Assembly (NCBI RefSeq): GCF_900149695.1
Contig: NZ_LT703007.1
Location: forward strand, 62,001 to 126,000
DNA: 64,000 nt
Origin: Anderseniella sp. Alg231-50
GTDB lineage: Bacteria; Pseudomonadota; Alphaproteobacteria; Rhizobiales; Aestuariivirgaceae
Direction: 5' to 3'
The notes under the pieces are model-generated. The model ran no database searches, was not told the DNA's origin, and worked only from the letters and a program-made list of their open reading frames with translations. Position 1 is the stretch's first letter; every line of letters begins with the position of its first letter. The position numbers were made by a program, and so were the translations under genes. This document shows positions 1-8,900 of the stretch, one piece after another.

Positions 1-1060
1 CTCCCAGCGGCGACCCGGCTTCGCGGCAATCAAGGTTCTTGACCTCCAGCGCCTCCATCAGCTTTTTCAGTGCGAACACTTCTTCGGTGCCACACAGATC
101 ACCCACCAGTGCCGCGGTCTTGTCCGGCCCGGCCGCCTTCAGCTTCGACGCGATCAGCTCAAAAGCTTCATCCCAGCCAGCGGCGCGGAGCTTGCCGTTT
201 TCGCGGACATAGGGTTTGTCGAGACGCTGCGAACGCAGGCCGTCCCAGATGAAGCGCGACTTGTCGGAAATCCACTCCTCGTTGACCTCCTCGTTCAGCC
301 GCGGCAGCACGCGCATGACTTCGCGGCCACGCACGTCCACCCGGATGGCCGAACCGACGGCGTCCATCACGTCAATGGTTTCGGTTTTACGCAGTTCCCA
401 CGGACGCGCCTTGAATTCGTACGGCGCCGAGGTCAATGCTCCGACCGGGCACAGGTCAATCACATTGCCCTGCATCTCCGACGTCATGGCCTGCTCAAGA
501 TAGGTGGTGATCTCCATGTCCTCACCGCGGCCAATCGCACCGAGTTCCTCGATGCCGGCAACTTCGGTGGTGAACCGCACACAGCGGGTGCATTGAATGC
601 ACCGGGTCATGGTGGTCTTTACCAGCGGCCCGATATACTTGTCCTCAACCGCGCGCTTGTTCTCGTCAAACCGGTTCTTGTCGATGCCATAGGCCATCGC
701 CTGGTCCTGCAGGTCGCATTCGCCGCCCTGGTCACAGATCGGGCAATCCAGCGGGTGGTTGATGAGCAGGAATTCCATCACACCTTCGCGGGCTTTCTTG
801 ACCAATGGCGAATTGGTGCGGACTTCCGGTGGCTGGCCTTCCGGTCCCGGACGCAGGTCGTTGACGGACATGGCACACGAGGCCTGCGGCTTGGGCGCGC
901 CTTTCACCTCTACCAGGCACATGCGGCAATTGCCGGCAATCGACAATCGCTCATGATAACAAAACCTCGGAATCTCGGCGCCGGCGGCCTCACACGCCTG
1001 GATAAGCGTGGTGCCGCTTTCAACTTCGATCTCTGTTCCATCGACTATGAGTTTAGGCAT
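1..1060 (-). CDS. nuoG: NADH-quinone oxidoreductase subunit G (partial, C-terminus beyond window)
   Basis: Large Fe-S subunit of the peripheral arm of respiratory complex I, which relays electrons from NuoF toward NuoB. About 353 residues are visible before the gene leaves the left edge, so the C-terminal half is unseen. The ATG lies 7 nt after the nuoF stop. Visible motifs are an N-terminal [2Fe-2S] ferredoxin fold (Cys34, Cys45, Cys48, Cys62), the His/Cys ligand set of cluster N5 (His102, Cys106, Cys109, Cys115) and the N4 set (Cys154, Cys157, Cys160 and the later DLCPVGAL). The start of the molybdopterin-oxidoreductase-like part follows. It is the last nuo gene seen; nuoH-N would be expected further left (inference). 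Confidence 0.96.
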   Translation of the reverse strand, partial: MPKLIVDGTEIEVESGTTLIQACEAAGAEIPRFCYHERLSIAGNCRMCLVEVKGAPKPQASCAMSVNDLRPGPEGQPPEVRTNSPLVKKAREGVMEFLLINHPLDCPICDQGGECDLQDQAMAYGIDKNRFDENKRAVEDKYIGPLVKTTMTRCIQCTRCVRFTTEVAGIEELGAIGRGEDMEITTYLEQAMTSEMQGNVIDLCPVGALTSAPYEFKARPWELRKTETIDVMDAVGSAIRVDVRGREVMRVLPRLNEEVNEEWISDKSRFIWDGLRSQRLDKPYVRENGKLRAAGWDEAFELIASKLKAAGPDKTAALVGDLCGTEEVFALKKLMEALEVKNLDCREAGSPLG

Positions 1061-1067
1061 GTGTGCT

Positions 1068-2375
1068 TTACTCCGCCGCCACGCGCGTCACTGCCCCTTC
1101 GGGGTCAGGCCGAGCTGAAAATTCATCAATACGCGCCTCGATCTCGTGCCGGAAATGCCGGATCAGGCCCTGTACGGGCCAGGCAGCGGCATCTCCCAGT
1201 GCGCAAATCGTGTGTCCTTCGATCTGGTAGGACACATCGAGCAGCATGTCGATCTCGCGCTTTTCCGCGCGGCCTTCGACCATGCGTGTCAGCACCCGCC
1301 ACATCCAGCCGGTGCCTTCGCGGCAAGGTGTGCACTGACCGCAGCTTTCATGCTTGTAGAAATAGGCCAGCCGCGCGATCGCCTTGATCATGTCGGTGGA
1401 GTTGTCCATCACGATAACCGCAGCCGTTCCCAGCCCGGACTTCAGGTCGCGCAGGCTGTCGAAATCCATATGGCAGTCGCGAATGTCATCGCACGGCACG
1501 CACGGCACCGAGGATCCGCCGGGAATAACCGCTTTCAGGTTATCCCAGCCGCCGCGAATACCACCACAGTGCCGGTCAATCAGTTCGCGGAACGGAATAC
1601 CCATTTCCTCTTCAACCGTGCATGGCCTGTTCACATGTCCGGAAATGCAAAACAGCTTGGTGCCGACATTGTTTGGCCTGCCGATACCGGAAAACCAGTC
1701 CGGCCCGCGCCGCAAAATCGTCGGCACAACCGCGATTGATTCCACATTGTTGACCGTGGTCGGCGCACCGTACAAACCGACATTGGCCGGAAACGGCGGC
1801 TTCATGCGCGGCTGGCCCTTCTTGCCTTCGAGGCTTTCCAGGAGTGCGGTTTCCTCGCCGCAGATGTAGGCGCCTGCGCCATGGTGCACATAGAGGTCGA
1901 AATCCCAGCCATGCTTGTTGTTCTTGCCGATCAGCTTGGCGTCATAGGCTTCGTCAATGGCCCGCTGCAGCGCCTCGCGCTCACGAATAAACTCACCGCG
2001 CACGTAAATATAGCCGGCGTTCGCGCCCATGGCGAAACCGGCAATCAGACAGCCTTCCACAAGCGTGTGCGGATCGTGGCGCATGATATCCCGGTCTTTA
2101 CAGGTGCCCGGCTCCGACTCATCGGCATTGACCACCAGATAGTGCGGCCGCCCGTCGGACTGCTTGGGCATGAATGACCATTTCAGACCCGTGGGAAAAC
2201 CCGCACCGCCGCGACCGCGCAGACCGGAGGCTTTCACCTGGTCGATGACACCATCTCGACCCAGCTGGATCATCTTTTTGGTGCCGTCCCATGCGCCACG
2301 TTTCATGGCGCCCTTCAGGCCCACATCATGCTGGCCGTAGATATTTGTGAATATGCGGTCTTTGTCCTGCAGCAT
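1068..2375 (-). CDS. nuoF: NADH-quinone oxidoreductase subunit F (NADH/FMN-binding)
   Basis: The 435-residue entry subunit of complex I: it binds NADH and FMN and hands electrons to the Fe-S chain on the cytoplasmic side of the membrane. The glycine-rich NADH/FMN loop [10 protein letters not shown] is at residues 54-63. The N3 [4Fe-4S] ligands are Cys345, Cys348 and Cys351 (motif ESCGQCTPC) and Cys391. Length is normal for alphaproteobacterial NuoF. It starts 6 nt after nuoE ends and is followed after 7 nt by nuoG, so it is translated as part of one nuo transcript. Confidence 0.98.
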   Translation of the reverse strand: MLQDKDRIFTNIYGQHDVGLKGAMKRGAWDGTKKMIQLGRDGVIDQVKASGLRGRGGAGFPTGLKWSFMPKQSDGRPHYLVVNADESEPGTCKDRDIMRHDPHTLVEGCLIAGFAMGANAGYIYVRGEFIREREALQRAIDEAYDAKLIGKNNKHGWDFDLYVHHGAGAYICGEETALLESLEGKKGQPRMKPPFPANVGLYGAPTTVNNVESIAVVPTILRRGPDWFSGIGRPNNVGTKLFCISGHVNRPCTVEEEMGIPFRELIDRHCGGIRGGWDNLKAVIPGGSSVPCVPCDDIRDCHMDFDSLRDLKSGLGTAAVIVMDNSTDMIKAIARLAYFYKHESCGQCTPCREGTGWMWRVLTRMVEGRAEKREIDMLLDVSYQIEGHTICALGDAAAWPVQGLIRHFRHEIEARIDEFSARPDPEGAVTRVAAE

Positions 2376-2381
2376 GGTGTC

Positions 2382-3434
2382 CTACCTCGGCTTCTTGCCG
2401 AATACCTTGATGTATTCAGCTTCGCCGCCTTTTGCCAAGGCTTTGGCCTGCCTTACCCAGTCATCGCGCTCAATGCGCCCCTTGAAGGACAATTCGTCAT
2501 CGACAATGCCGATATCCTTTTTTGTCCATTTGCTGATTTGTGCGAAATGCCAGAAGCCGAGCTTGTTCAGCGTCTGCTCCAGTTTGGGTCCAACGCCTGA
2601 AATCAGTTTGAGATCGTCAGCCTTGCCTTTCGGTTTGGCAAGACGCGCGGGCCCGGCTTTCTTTGCAGCGGCGGCCTTGGCCGGTTTTGCCGGGGCCTTC
2701 TTGGCAGCCTTTTTCACAGCAGCGGCTTTGGCCGGAGCTTTCTTTGCAGGGGTTGCTTTGGCCGGTGCAGCTTTCTTCGCTGCTTTTGCCGCCAGCTTTC
2801 CTGGAGCAGCCTTCTTGGCCGGAACGATTTCCCCGTCAAGCGATGTCAAGCCGCCTTCAGGAGCCGACATGATGCGATCAATCTGCGGACCAGGCTGAAC
2901 CTTCTGCCCCTTGGCAATCTTGTCGAGCAGTTCTTCCATCGCTTCAGGCGTCAAATCTTCATAGGTATCGGCGAAAATCTGGATCATGGGCGCGTTCACA
3001 CAGGCGCCAAGGCACTCAACCTCTTCCCACGAAAAATCACCGTCTTCAGACAGCGTGTGCGGCTGTTCGGAAATTTTCCGCTTGCACACGTCCATCAGGC
3101 CTTCCGACCCGCGCAACATGCACGGCGTTGTTCCACACACCTGGATGTGTGCTTTTTTGCCAACCGGTGCGAGCTGGAACATGGTGTAGAAAGTAGCGAT
3201 CTCGTAGACACGGATAAACGGCATGTCCAGCATGCGGCCGACTTCTTCCATGGCCGCTCGCGAAACCCATCCGTCATGCTGTTCCTGCGCCCGCCACAGC
3301 ACCGGAATGACAGCAGACACCTGCTTGCCCTTGGGGTATTTCTTGATGGTCTGCTTGGCCCAGCTCAAATTCTTCGCCGTGAAGGCGAAGGATGCGGGCT
3401 GAACACTATCATCTGCTAAGCGGCGTACACTCAC
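2382..3434 (-). CDS. nuoE: NADH-quinone oxidoreductase subunit E with long C-terminal extension
   Basis: The 24-kDa-type subunit of complex I. Residues 1-175 form the usual thioredoxin-like [2Fe-2S] domain with ligands Cys100, Cys105, Cys141 and Cys145. The protein is 350 residues, about twice the length of E. coli NuoE. Residues 205-270 are an Ala/Lys/Pro-rich linker built from AKKAAPAK-like units. Residues 273-335 look like a helix-hairpin-helix domain (core [17 protein letters not shown]) of the sort seen in the DUF4332 group. Long NuoE proteins of this kind are known from Rhizobiales; the role of the tail is unknown to me. It overlaps nuoD by 4 nt. Confidence 0.95.
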   Translation of the reverse strand: MSVRRLADDSVQPASFAFTAKNLSWAKQTIKKYPKGKQVSAVIPVLWRAQEQHDGWVSRAAMEEVGRMLDMPFIRVYEIATFYTMFQLAPVGKKAHIQVCGTTPCMLRGSEGLMDVCKRKISEQPHTLSEDGDFSWEEVECLGACVNAPMIQIFADTYEDLTPEAMEELLDKIAKGQKVQPGPQIDRIMSAPEGGLTSLDGEIVPAKKAAPGKLAAKAAKKAAPAKATPAKKAPAKAAAVKKAAKKAPAKPAKAAAAKKAGPARLAKPKGKADDLKLISGVGPKLEQTLNKLGFWHFAQISKWTKKDIGIVDDELSFKGRIERDDWVRQAKALAKGGEAEYIKVFGKKPR

Positions 3435-4621
3435 CGGTCGACCTCACCAAACACAATATCGAGAGAACCGAGTACCGCCGACACGTCTGCCAGCATGTGA
3501 CCACGGCATATGAAATCCATCGCCTGCAGATGCGCAAACCCAGGCGCGCGCAACTTGCAGCGGTACGGCTTGTTGGACCCGTCCGACACCAGGTAGACGC
3601 CAAACTCGCCCTTCGGTGCCTCGACACAGGCATATACATCGCCTTCGGGCACTTTGAAGCCTTCGGTGTAAAGCTTGAAATGATGGATCAATGCTTCCAT
3701 CGATCGTTTCATCTCGCCGCGCGAAGGCGGCACAACCTTGCCGTCAATCGACGACACAGGCCCCTGGCCTTCCGGCGAGTTCATCATCTTGATGCACTGC
3801 TTCATGATCTTCAGCGACTGGCGCATCTCTTCCATACGGATGAGGTAACGATCATAGCAGTCGCCGTTCTTGCCGATCGGGATGTCGAAATCCAGGTCCG
3901 AATAGCACTCATAGGGCTGCGACTTGCGCAGGTCCCAGGCGGCACCGGAGCCGCGCACCATGACGCCGGAGAAGCCCCAGGCAAAACATTCTTCCAGCGT
4001 CACCACGCCGATGTCGACATTACGCTGCTTGAAAATCCGGTTCTCGGTGAGAAGACCTTCGATATCGTCGAGCACTTTCGGGTGATAATCACAAAACGCG
4101 TCGATGTCGTCGATCAGATCCTGCGGCAGGTCCTGATGTACACCACCCGGGCGAACAAAAGCCGCATGCATGCGCGAGCCCGATGCACGTTCATAAAACA
4201 CCATCAGCTTTTCGCGCTCCTCAAAGCCCCACAGCGGCGGGGTCAATGCGCCGACGTCCATGGCCTGGGTGGTCACGTTCAACAGGTGCGACAGAATCCT
4301 GCCGATCTCGGAGTAGAGAACGCGGATGAGTTGCCCGCGAATGGGCACGGTAATTCCCATCAGCTTCTCGATGGCCAGCGCATAGGCATGCTCCTGGTTC
4401 ATCGGGGCGACATAGTCCAGGCGATCGAAATACGGCACCGCCTGCAAATAGGTCTTGGCCTCGATCAGCTTCTCGGTGCCGCGATGCAACAGGCCGATGT
4501 GCGGATCGACCCGTTCCACCACCTCACCATCCAGTTCCAGCACAAGGCGAAGAACGCCGTGCGCCGCAGGATGCTGCGGACCAAAGTTGATGTGGAAATT
4601 TCTGACTTGTGCCTCAGCCAT
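3431..4621 (-). CDS. nuoD: NADH-quinone oxidoreductase subunit D
   Basis: The 49-kDa-type subunit of complex I (396 residues), which with NuoB forms the quinone-reduction site at the junction of the peripheral and membrane arms. The N-terminal [15 protein letters not shown] and the following LHRGTEKL are family signatures, derived from the [NiFe]-hydrogenase large-subunit fold. The family's C-terminal CRGHMLADV(S) also appears, and the protein ends FGEVDR as usual. Its stop and the nuoE start overlap by 4 nt, and its start overlaps the nuoC stop by one base, indicating translational coupling. Confidence 0.98.
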   Translation of the reverse strand: MAEAQVRNFHINFGPQHPAAHGVLRLVLELDGEVVERVDPHIGLLHRGTEKLIEAKTYLQAVPYFDRLDYVAPMNQEHAYALAIEKLMGITVPIRGQLIRVLYSEIGRILSHLLNVTTQAMDVGALTPPLWGFEEREKLMVFYERASGSRMHAAFVRPGGVHQDLPQDLIDDIDAFCDYHPKVLDDIEGLLTENRIFKQRNVDIGVVTLEECFAWGFSGVMVRGSGAAWDLRKSQPYECYSDLDFDIPIGKNGDCYDRYLIRMEEMRQSLKIMKQCIKMMNSPEGQGPVSSIDGKVVPPSRGEMKRSMEALIHHFKLYTEGFKVPEGDVYACVEAPKGEFGVYLVSDGSNKPYRCKLRAPGFAHLQAMDFICRGHMLADVSAVLGSLDIVFGEVDR

Positions 4622-5223
4622 CAGTTCTTCGCCTTCTCGTCGCCGGGAAGCTCATAGTCTGTGCCTTCCCACGGACTGAGATAGTCAAAGTTGCGGAATT
4701 CCTGAACCAGCTTCACCGGCTCATACACAACCTTCTTCTTCTCGTCATCATAGCGCACCTCGACATGTCCCGTCATCGGGAAGTCCTTGCGCAATGGATG
4801 ACCGGCAAACCCGTAATCCGTCAGGATGCGGCGCAGGTCCGGATGGCCGGAAAACAGGATGCCGTACAGATCAAACGCTTCACGCTCAAACCAGTTGGCG
4901 GCCGGGAAAACCTCTACAGCACTTGGTACGGGGGTATCTTCATCAGTCTGCACTTTCACACGGACGCGGGTATTCTGATACGGGCTGAGCAGGTGATACA
5001 CGACGTCAAAGCGTTTCTCGCGTGCCGGATAATCAACCCCGCAAATGTCGATGAAGCAGACAAACTGGCAACTGGGATCATCGCGCAGGAACCGCAGGAC
5101 ATCGATAATGTTGTCGCCTTCGGTGTGCAGGGTCAGTTCGTCATGGGACATGTCATATTTGACCCCCAGCTGCTGCAGCTCGGAGGCGACATGCTCGCCA
5201 AGATCAATCAGGTTTTCATCCAT
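4621..5223 (-). CDS. nuoC: NADH-quinone oxidoreductase subunit C
   Basis: The 30-kDa-type subunit of complex I, 200 residues, a peripheral-arm protein without cofactor that packs against NuoD. The family signature ERE(A/T)[29 protein letters not shown] is present around residues 110-150. It is a separate gene, not fused to nuoD as in E. coli. It lies 16 nt downstream of nuoB and touches nuoD by one base. Confidence 0.97.
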   Translation of the reverse strand: MDENLIDLGEHVASELQQLGVKYDMSHDELTLHTEGDNIIDVLRFLRDDPSCQFVCFIDICGVDYPAREKRFDVVYHLLSPYQNTRVRVKVQTDEDTPVPSAVEVFPAANWFEREAFDLYGILFSGHPDLRRILTDYGFAGHPLRKDFPMTGHVEVRYDDEKKKVVYEPVKLVQEFRNFDYLSPWEGTDYELPGDEKAKN

Positions 5224-5239
5224 TGGTCAGCGCAGGCCC

Positions 5240-5803
5240 CTAGCGTTCTATCGTGCCGGTTCGGCGGATTTTTTTCTGCAGTTGCAGGATACCGTAAACC
5301 AGCGCTTCTGCGGTCGGCGGACAACCTGGAACATAGATGTCCACCGGCACAATGCGATCGCAACCCCGCACGACCGAATAGGAATAATGATAGTAACCGC
5401 CGCCATTGGCACATGAGCCCATGGAGATCACGTAACGCGGTTCGGGCATCTGGTCGTAGACCTTGCGCAAGGCAGGCGCCATCTTGTTGGTCAGTGTCCC
5501 CGCCACAATCATCACATCGGACTGGCGCGGGCTGGCGCGCGGTGCAAATCCGAAGCGCTCGACATCATATCGCGGCATGGACGCCTGCATCATTTCAACG
5601 GCACAACAGGCCAGACCGAAAGTCATCCACATCAGTGAACCGGTGCGGGCCCAGTTGATCAGGTCATCGCTTGTCGTAACCAGGAAACCCTTGTCGGCAA
5701 GCTGGTCGTTGACCGATGAGTAGAATGCTTCCTGTTCCGGTGTCAGCACCGCAGGCGCGGCAGCACCCTTCAATGGCTGGCCGTTCTTGTCGATCAATCC
5801 CAT
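5240..5803 (-). CDS. nuoB: NADH-quinone oxidoreductase subunit B
   Basis: Complex I subunit carrying cluster N2, the last Fe-S centre before quinone. The four ligands are visible: the Cys66-Cys67 pair in LACCAVEMM, Cys131 in GSCANGGG and Cys161 in [11 protein letters not shown] place the start at the ATG at 5803 (protein [10 protein letters not shown], 187 residues), which overlaps the end of nuoA by 10 nt. An in-frame start 21 nt upstream would add MAQGGSG, which reads more like nuoA coding sequence and its Shine-Dalgarno region (AAGGGGGC). Confidence 0.97.
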   Translation of the reverse strand: MGLIDKNGQPLKGAAAPAVLTPEQEAFYSSVNDQLADKGFLVTTSDDLINWARTGSLMWMTFGLACCAVEMMQASMPRYDVERFGFAPRASPRQSDVMIVAGTLTNKMAPALRKVYDQMPEPRYVISMGSCANGGGYYHYSYSVVRGCDRIVPVDIYVPGCPPTAEALVYGILQLQKKIRRTGTIER

Positions 5804-6159
5804 TCCAGAGCCCCCTTGCGCCATTCATAGACGAAACCGATGGTCAGGATGGCGAGGAATATCATCATGGACCAGAATCCGAACACGCCGACTTCCTTGA
5901 GCGATATCGCCCACGGAAACAGGAAGGCCACTTCAAGGTCGAAGATAATGAACAAAATGGCCACCAGGTAAAACCGGATGTCGAATTTCATGCGCGCATC
6001 GTCAAATGCATCGAACCCGCATTCGTAAGCCGACATCTTCTCAGGGTCAGGCCGACGGATGGCGATAACGAACGCCGATGCCATCAGGGCAATACCCAGA
6101 CCAATGCATATTCCCATGAATATGACGATTGGCAGATAATCCTGCAGTAATTCCGTCAT
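5794..6159 (-). CDS. nuoA: NADH-quinone oxidoreductase subunit A
   Basis: Small membrane subunit of complex I (121 residues) with three predicted membrane helices (about residues 8-30, 62-84 and 90-110). The family motif [27 protein letters not shown] is in the middle, including the loop cysteine. It is the first gene of the nuo operon; the 227 nt upstream to tRNA-Asp should hold its promoter, though I see no convincing box there. Confidence 0.97.
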   Translation of the reverse strand: MTELLQDYLPIVIFMGICIGLGIALMASAFVIAIRRPDPEKMSAYECGFDAFDDARMKFDIRFYLVAILFIIFDLEVAFLFPWAISLKEVGVFGFWSMMIFLAILTIGFVYEWRKGALEWD

Positions 6160-6386
6160 GGTTCAGCACCTGTTGCATGGTGGCCGTTGAGCCACCGCAG
6201 CCCCTCTATTCGACTCTGATTGCCTGTTGGGTTGGTACCGCAGTGCAACAAGCGACGCAAGTCTGAATCCCGGCATCAGTATATGGTGGAAAACTGTTTT
6301 GTCAGCCGGAGTTTCTGCCATACATCCTGTTTACCGGATTTCCGGGTCGAATGCATCAAAATCAGGAATTTTCAGGAGCGGTAAAA

Positions 6387-6463
6387 TGGCGCGAGTGACG
6401 GGGCTCGAACCCGCGACCTCCGGCGTGACAGGCCGGCACTCTAACCAACTGAGCTACACCCGC
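6387..6463 (-). tRNA. tRNA-Asp (GTC)
   Basis: A 77-nt cloverleaf on the minus strand. The acceptor arm GCGGGTG pairs with CACTCGC (one G-U pair), the discriminator is G, and CCA is encoded at 6387-6389. The anticodon loop reads CTGTCAC with anticodon GTC, and the T-arm GGTTCGAGCC is intact. It lies between mscS and the nuo operon. Confidence 0.97.
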
Positions 6464-6599
6464 GCGATGTAAGGCAAACCGGGTCACGACCCGAAGGTTT
6501 GCGTTGGTTGGGGTGGATTACTCAGTTCGCTGTCGCAAGTCAAGCGGCCATCGACCGATTATGCCCCTGGCCGAAAAGAAATTGCTCTCTTTGCCATCT

Positions 6600-7931
6600 T
6601 CAGGGGTCATTCGGCTTTTTCCGCTTGATGGCCAGTTTGGGCCCCTCTCCCAGTATACGCACCTCGCGTTGCGGGAACGGAATGGAGATCTTGTTGGCTT
6701 TCAGGGTATCCCAGATAACCAGGAGGATGTCGGCGGTGAACTTGTTCCTGCCGTCATCCAGGCCTTCCGACCAGAACTCGACGGCCATATCGACACCGGA
6801 ATCGCCGAAACCGCGCAATTCAGTGTCCGGGGGCTCCGGGTCGCTGAGCACCGACTTGTGCTTGGCCACGGCCTCGTTCACCAGCCGCATGACCTCGCGG
6901 AGGTCACTCTCATAGGCCACGGAGAATTCCACCTCAAAGCGCTGGCGCGGATCGTCGCGGGTCCAGTTGATGAAAGCGGTGGTGATGAACTTTTCATTCG
7001 GCACCATGATTTCCTTGCCGTCGAAAGTCTCCAGCGTCGAAGAGCGCATGTTCAGCTCTTTCAGTATGCCGGCCTTGCCATCTTCCATCTCGATGAAATC
7101 GCCGACGCCCAGCGAGCGCTCCAGCAGGATGATGATGCCTGAAATGAAATTGGAGGCGATCTGCTGTAGCCCGAATCCGAGCCCGACACCCAGGGCACCG
7201 CCGAATACCGTCAGCGCGGTCAGGTCAAGCCCGAGGATCTGCAGCAGCAGGATGAATACAACGATGAACAGCACGATTTCGAACAGCTTGGCAAACAGCT
7301 CCCTGGTCGCCTTGTCGAGGTCTTTCTGGTTGCGGATCGCCTTTTGACCCGCTGTCGTCGACAACCTGCCCAGCCAGAACAGCAAGCCACCGAACACCGC
7401 TGCCTTGGCGAGGAAGTAAAGCGATATGCGAATATTGCCGACTTCCAGCGAGACGCCATCCAGGAAGGCGCTGGTCTCGTCCCACCAGCCAAACACCTGC
7501 AAGGTGGCGATGGGGATACCGATATAAATTGCGGCAGCACGTATGAGCGAGTGAGAGATGAAGCGGTTGATGGCCGCGTACAAGACGCCCACAACCCCGA
7601 CCGACTGGGCAATCCGCACCAGCCAGGCACTGCCGACCATCGCCAGGCATATCTGTATGGCGATGGCGAGAAACAGCACCGCCAGCACAGGAAACAACAG
7701 ATCACGCAATGAATGGGCAAAATTCAGCCAGCGGGCAAACCGATGGTCATCGGCGACCGGCTCGCGCAGCAGCCCGACGCGCTTGCGCAACTGGGCAGCA
7801 ACAATGCGAGCCACGATAACCGCTGTGACAATGGCGCCGATCTGGGCGTAGAATTGGGGGGACGTTGCCCACCCGGCAAGCTTGTCCAGTATCTCCAACC
7901 CGGAGGCCTTCAACTCTTCAATTGAAAGCAT
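6600..7931 (-). CDS. MscS-family mechanosensitive ion channel
   Basis: A 443-residue membrane protein with several N-terminal transmembrane helices followed by the MscS core. The pore-lining TM3 is seen in the Ala/Gly-rich stretch LTVFGGALGVGLGFGLQQIASNFISG, followed by the beta domain (GDFIEMEDGKAGILKELNMRSS; VPNEKFITTAFINWTRDD). Such channels open under membrane tension and release solutes on osmotic downshift. An ATG at 7931 starts the real protein; the open frame continues upstream only by reading through tRNA-Val, so the longer start is wrong. Confidence 0.92.
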   Translation of the reverse strand: MLSIEELKASGLEILDKLAGWATSPQFYAQIGAIVTAVIVARIVAAQLRKRVGLLREPVADDHRFARWLNFAHSLRDLLFPVLAVLFLAIAIQICLAMVGSAWLVRIAQSVGVVGVLYAAINRFISHSLIRAAAIYIGIPIATLQVFGWWDETSAFLDGVSLEVGNIRISLYFLAKAAVFGGLLFWLGRLSTTAGQKAIRNQKDLDKATRELFAKLFEIVLFIVVFILLLQILGLDLTALTVFGGALGVGLGFGLQQIASNFISGIIILLERSLGVGDFIEMEDGKAGILKELNMRSSTLETFDGKEIMVPNEKFITTAFINWTRDDPRQRFEVEFSVAYESDLREVMRLVNEAVAKHKSVLSDPEPPDTELRGFGDSGVDMAVEFWSEGLDDGRNKFTADILLVIWDTLKANKISIPFPQREVRILGEGPKLAIKRKKPNDP

Positions 7932-7959
7932 GGACGAACGCGCCTTCTGACTGGTGGGA

Positions 7960-8035
7960 TGGTGGGCGATGACAGGCTCGAACTGCCGACCCTCTCGGTG
8001 TAAACGAGATGCTCTACCAACTGAGCTAATCGCCC
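7960..8035 (-). tRNA. tRNA-Val (TAC)
   Basis: A 76-nt cloverleaf on the minus strand. The acceptor arm GGGCGAT pairs perfectly with ATCGCCC, the discriminator is A, and CCA is encoded at 7960-7962. The anticodon stem TCTCG/CGAGA encloses loop TTTACAC with anticodon TAC. It lies 28 nt upstream of mscS. Confidence 0.97.
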
Positions 8036-8101
8036 CCACTAATCTGAGCGATGTATTAGCGCTCCGCGCCGGTTTGAGCAAGCGCCGTTTTAAATAAATT
8101 T

Positions 8102-8135
8102 GGCCCTGCGTCTTTTCTGAAGAGCACGCAGGGCC
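8102..8135 (-). terminator. Rho-independent terminator of the HU gene
   Basis: A perfect 10-bp inverted repeat (GGCCCTGCGT / ACGCAGGGCC) with a 14-nt loop, 52 nt after the HU stop. On the minus strand it is followed by AAATTTATTTA. Confidence 0.75.
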
Positions 8136-8186
8136 TGATATATGCCTGCGACCCGTTTGGGGCCGCGGCTGGATAGTCGGTCGGGT

Positions 8187-8462
8187 CTAGCCGTTAACAG
8201 CCTCCTTGAGGATTTTACCAGCTTTGAACTTGGCGTTCTTGGATGCCGGAATGTCGATGGCACGACCGGTGCGCGGATCGCGACCCGTAGATGCTGCACG
8301 TTGGCCCACTGAAAATGTGCCAAAGCCGACAAGGCGCACATCGTCACCCTGCATCAGGGCCTTCTGGATGTTCGCCAGGGTAGCTTCAATTGCCTCGCCT
8401 GCTTCACCCTTGGTGAGCTTGGCGTCTTCAGCAACTTTTGAGATGAGATCATTTTTGTTCAT
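8187..8462 (-). CDS. hupB: HU-family DNA-binding protein
   Basis: A 91-residue nucleoid protein that binds and bends DNA as a dimer. It has the HU fold: N-terminal helices (MNKNDLISKVAEDAKLTKGEA), the LVGFGTFSV core and the DNA-binding arm signature GRDPRTGRAIDIPASKNAKFKAGKILKEAV. The start at 8462 follows an AAAGGA ribosome-binding site; a start 18 nt further up would add MKGFIH, which is the translated ribosome-binding region. It lies downstream of lon, as in many alphaproteobacteria. Confidence 0.97.
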   Translation of the reverse strand: MNKNDLISKVAEDAKLTKGEAGEAIEATLANIQKALMQGDDVRLVGFGTFSVGQRAASTGRDPRTGRAIDIPASKNAKFKAGKILKEAVNG

Positions 8463-8900
8463 GTGAATGAATCCTTTCACCAGATTTCCGACAATAGATA
8501 CTCAAGTACGAACGCCTCGTGTATTGAAAGTCGCGGATTTCAGCCAATTAATGCAAGGGCCATGCGCAATTGCCTGAAAAACCATCATGTTTACATGCAC
8601 TTATTGACGCGCAGTTTTATGGCTGGATTTGGCCAAAAACTGGGATTTGCGCATTTTTGACAAATTTGATTCGCGGAACTCCTTGATTTAAAAACACTTT
8701 GAAGAACACCAACCGGGCTTTTCCCCGGCAATCCGACCCCCTCTGCAACACCGGTTCATGGCACCTGTCACCAACCGACAATCATGCCGAGTAGTCGACT
8801 CGATACCAACAACCAAAAGGCGCGACCAGATGAACTGATCGCGCCCTGAAGTGCATTCTGGTGTTTGAAAGTCGCGGATCAAACAACCCGCGACCGTCAA
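8463..8900. other. 438-nt intergenic region between hupB and lon
   Basis: Contains no gene I can support. It holds the lon terminator at 8815-8845, the hupB ribosome-binding site near 8472 and, presumably, the hupB promoter. The 15-mer TTGAAAGTCGCGGAT occurs twice, at 8524-8538 and 8865-8879, near the two ends. Confidence 0.7.
8815..8845 (-). terminator. Rho-independent terminator of lon
   Basis: On the minus strand GGCGCGATCAG and CTGGTCGCGCC form an 11-bp stem (one G-U pair) with loop TTCAT, followed at once by TTTT. It lies 56 nt after the lon stop. Confidence 0.88.

Noticed and set aside
593-1387. 264-codon plus-strand open frame over nuoG and nuoF
   Set aside because: It spans the junction of two certain genes on the opposite strand.
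3392-4657. 421-codon plus-strand open frame antisense to nuoD
   Set aside because: nuoD is unmistakable on the other strand and the plus-strand product resembles nothing.
7932-8081. Upstream extension of MscS by 50 codons
   Set aside because: It runs through tRNA-Val.
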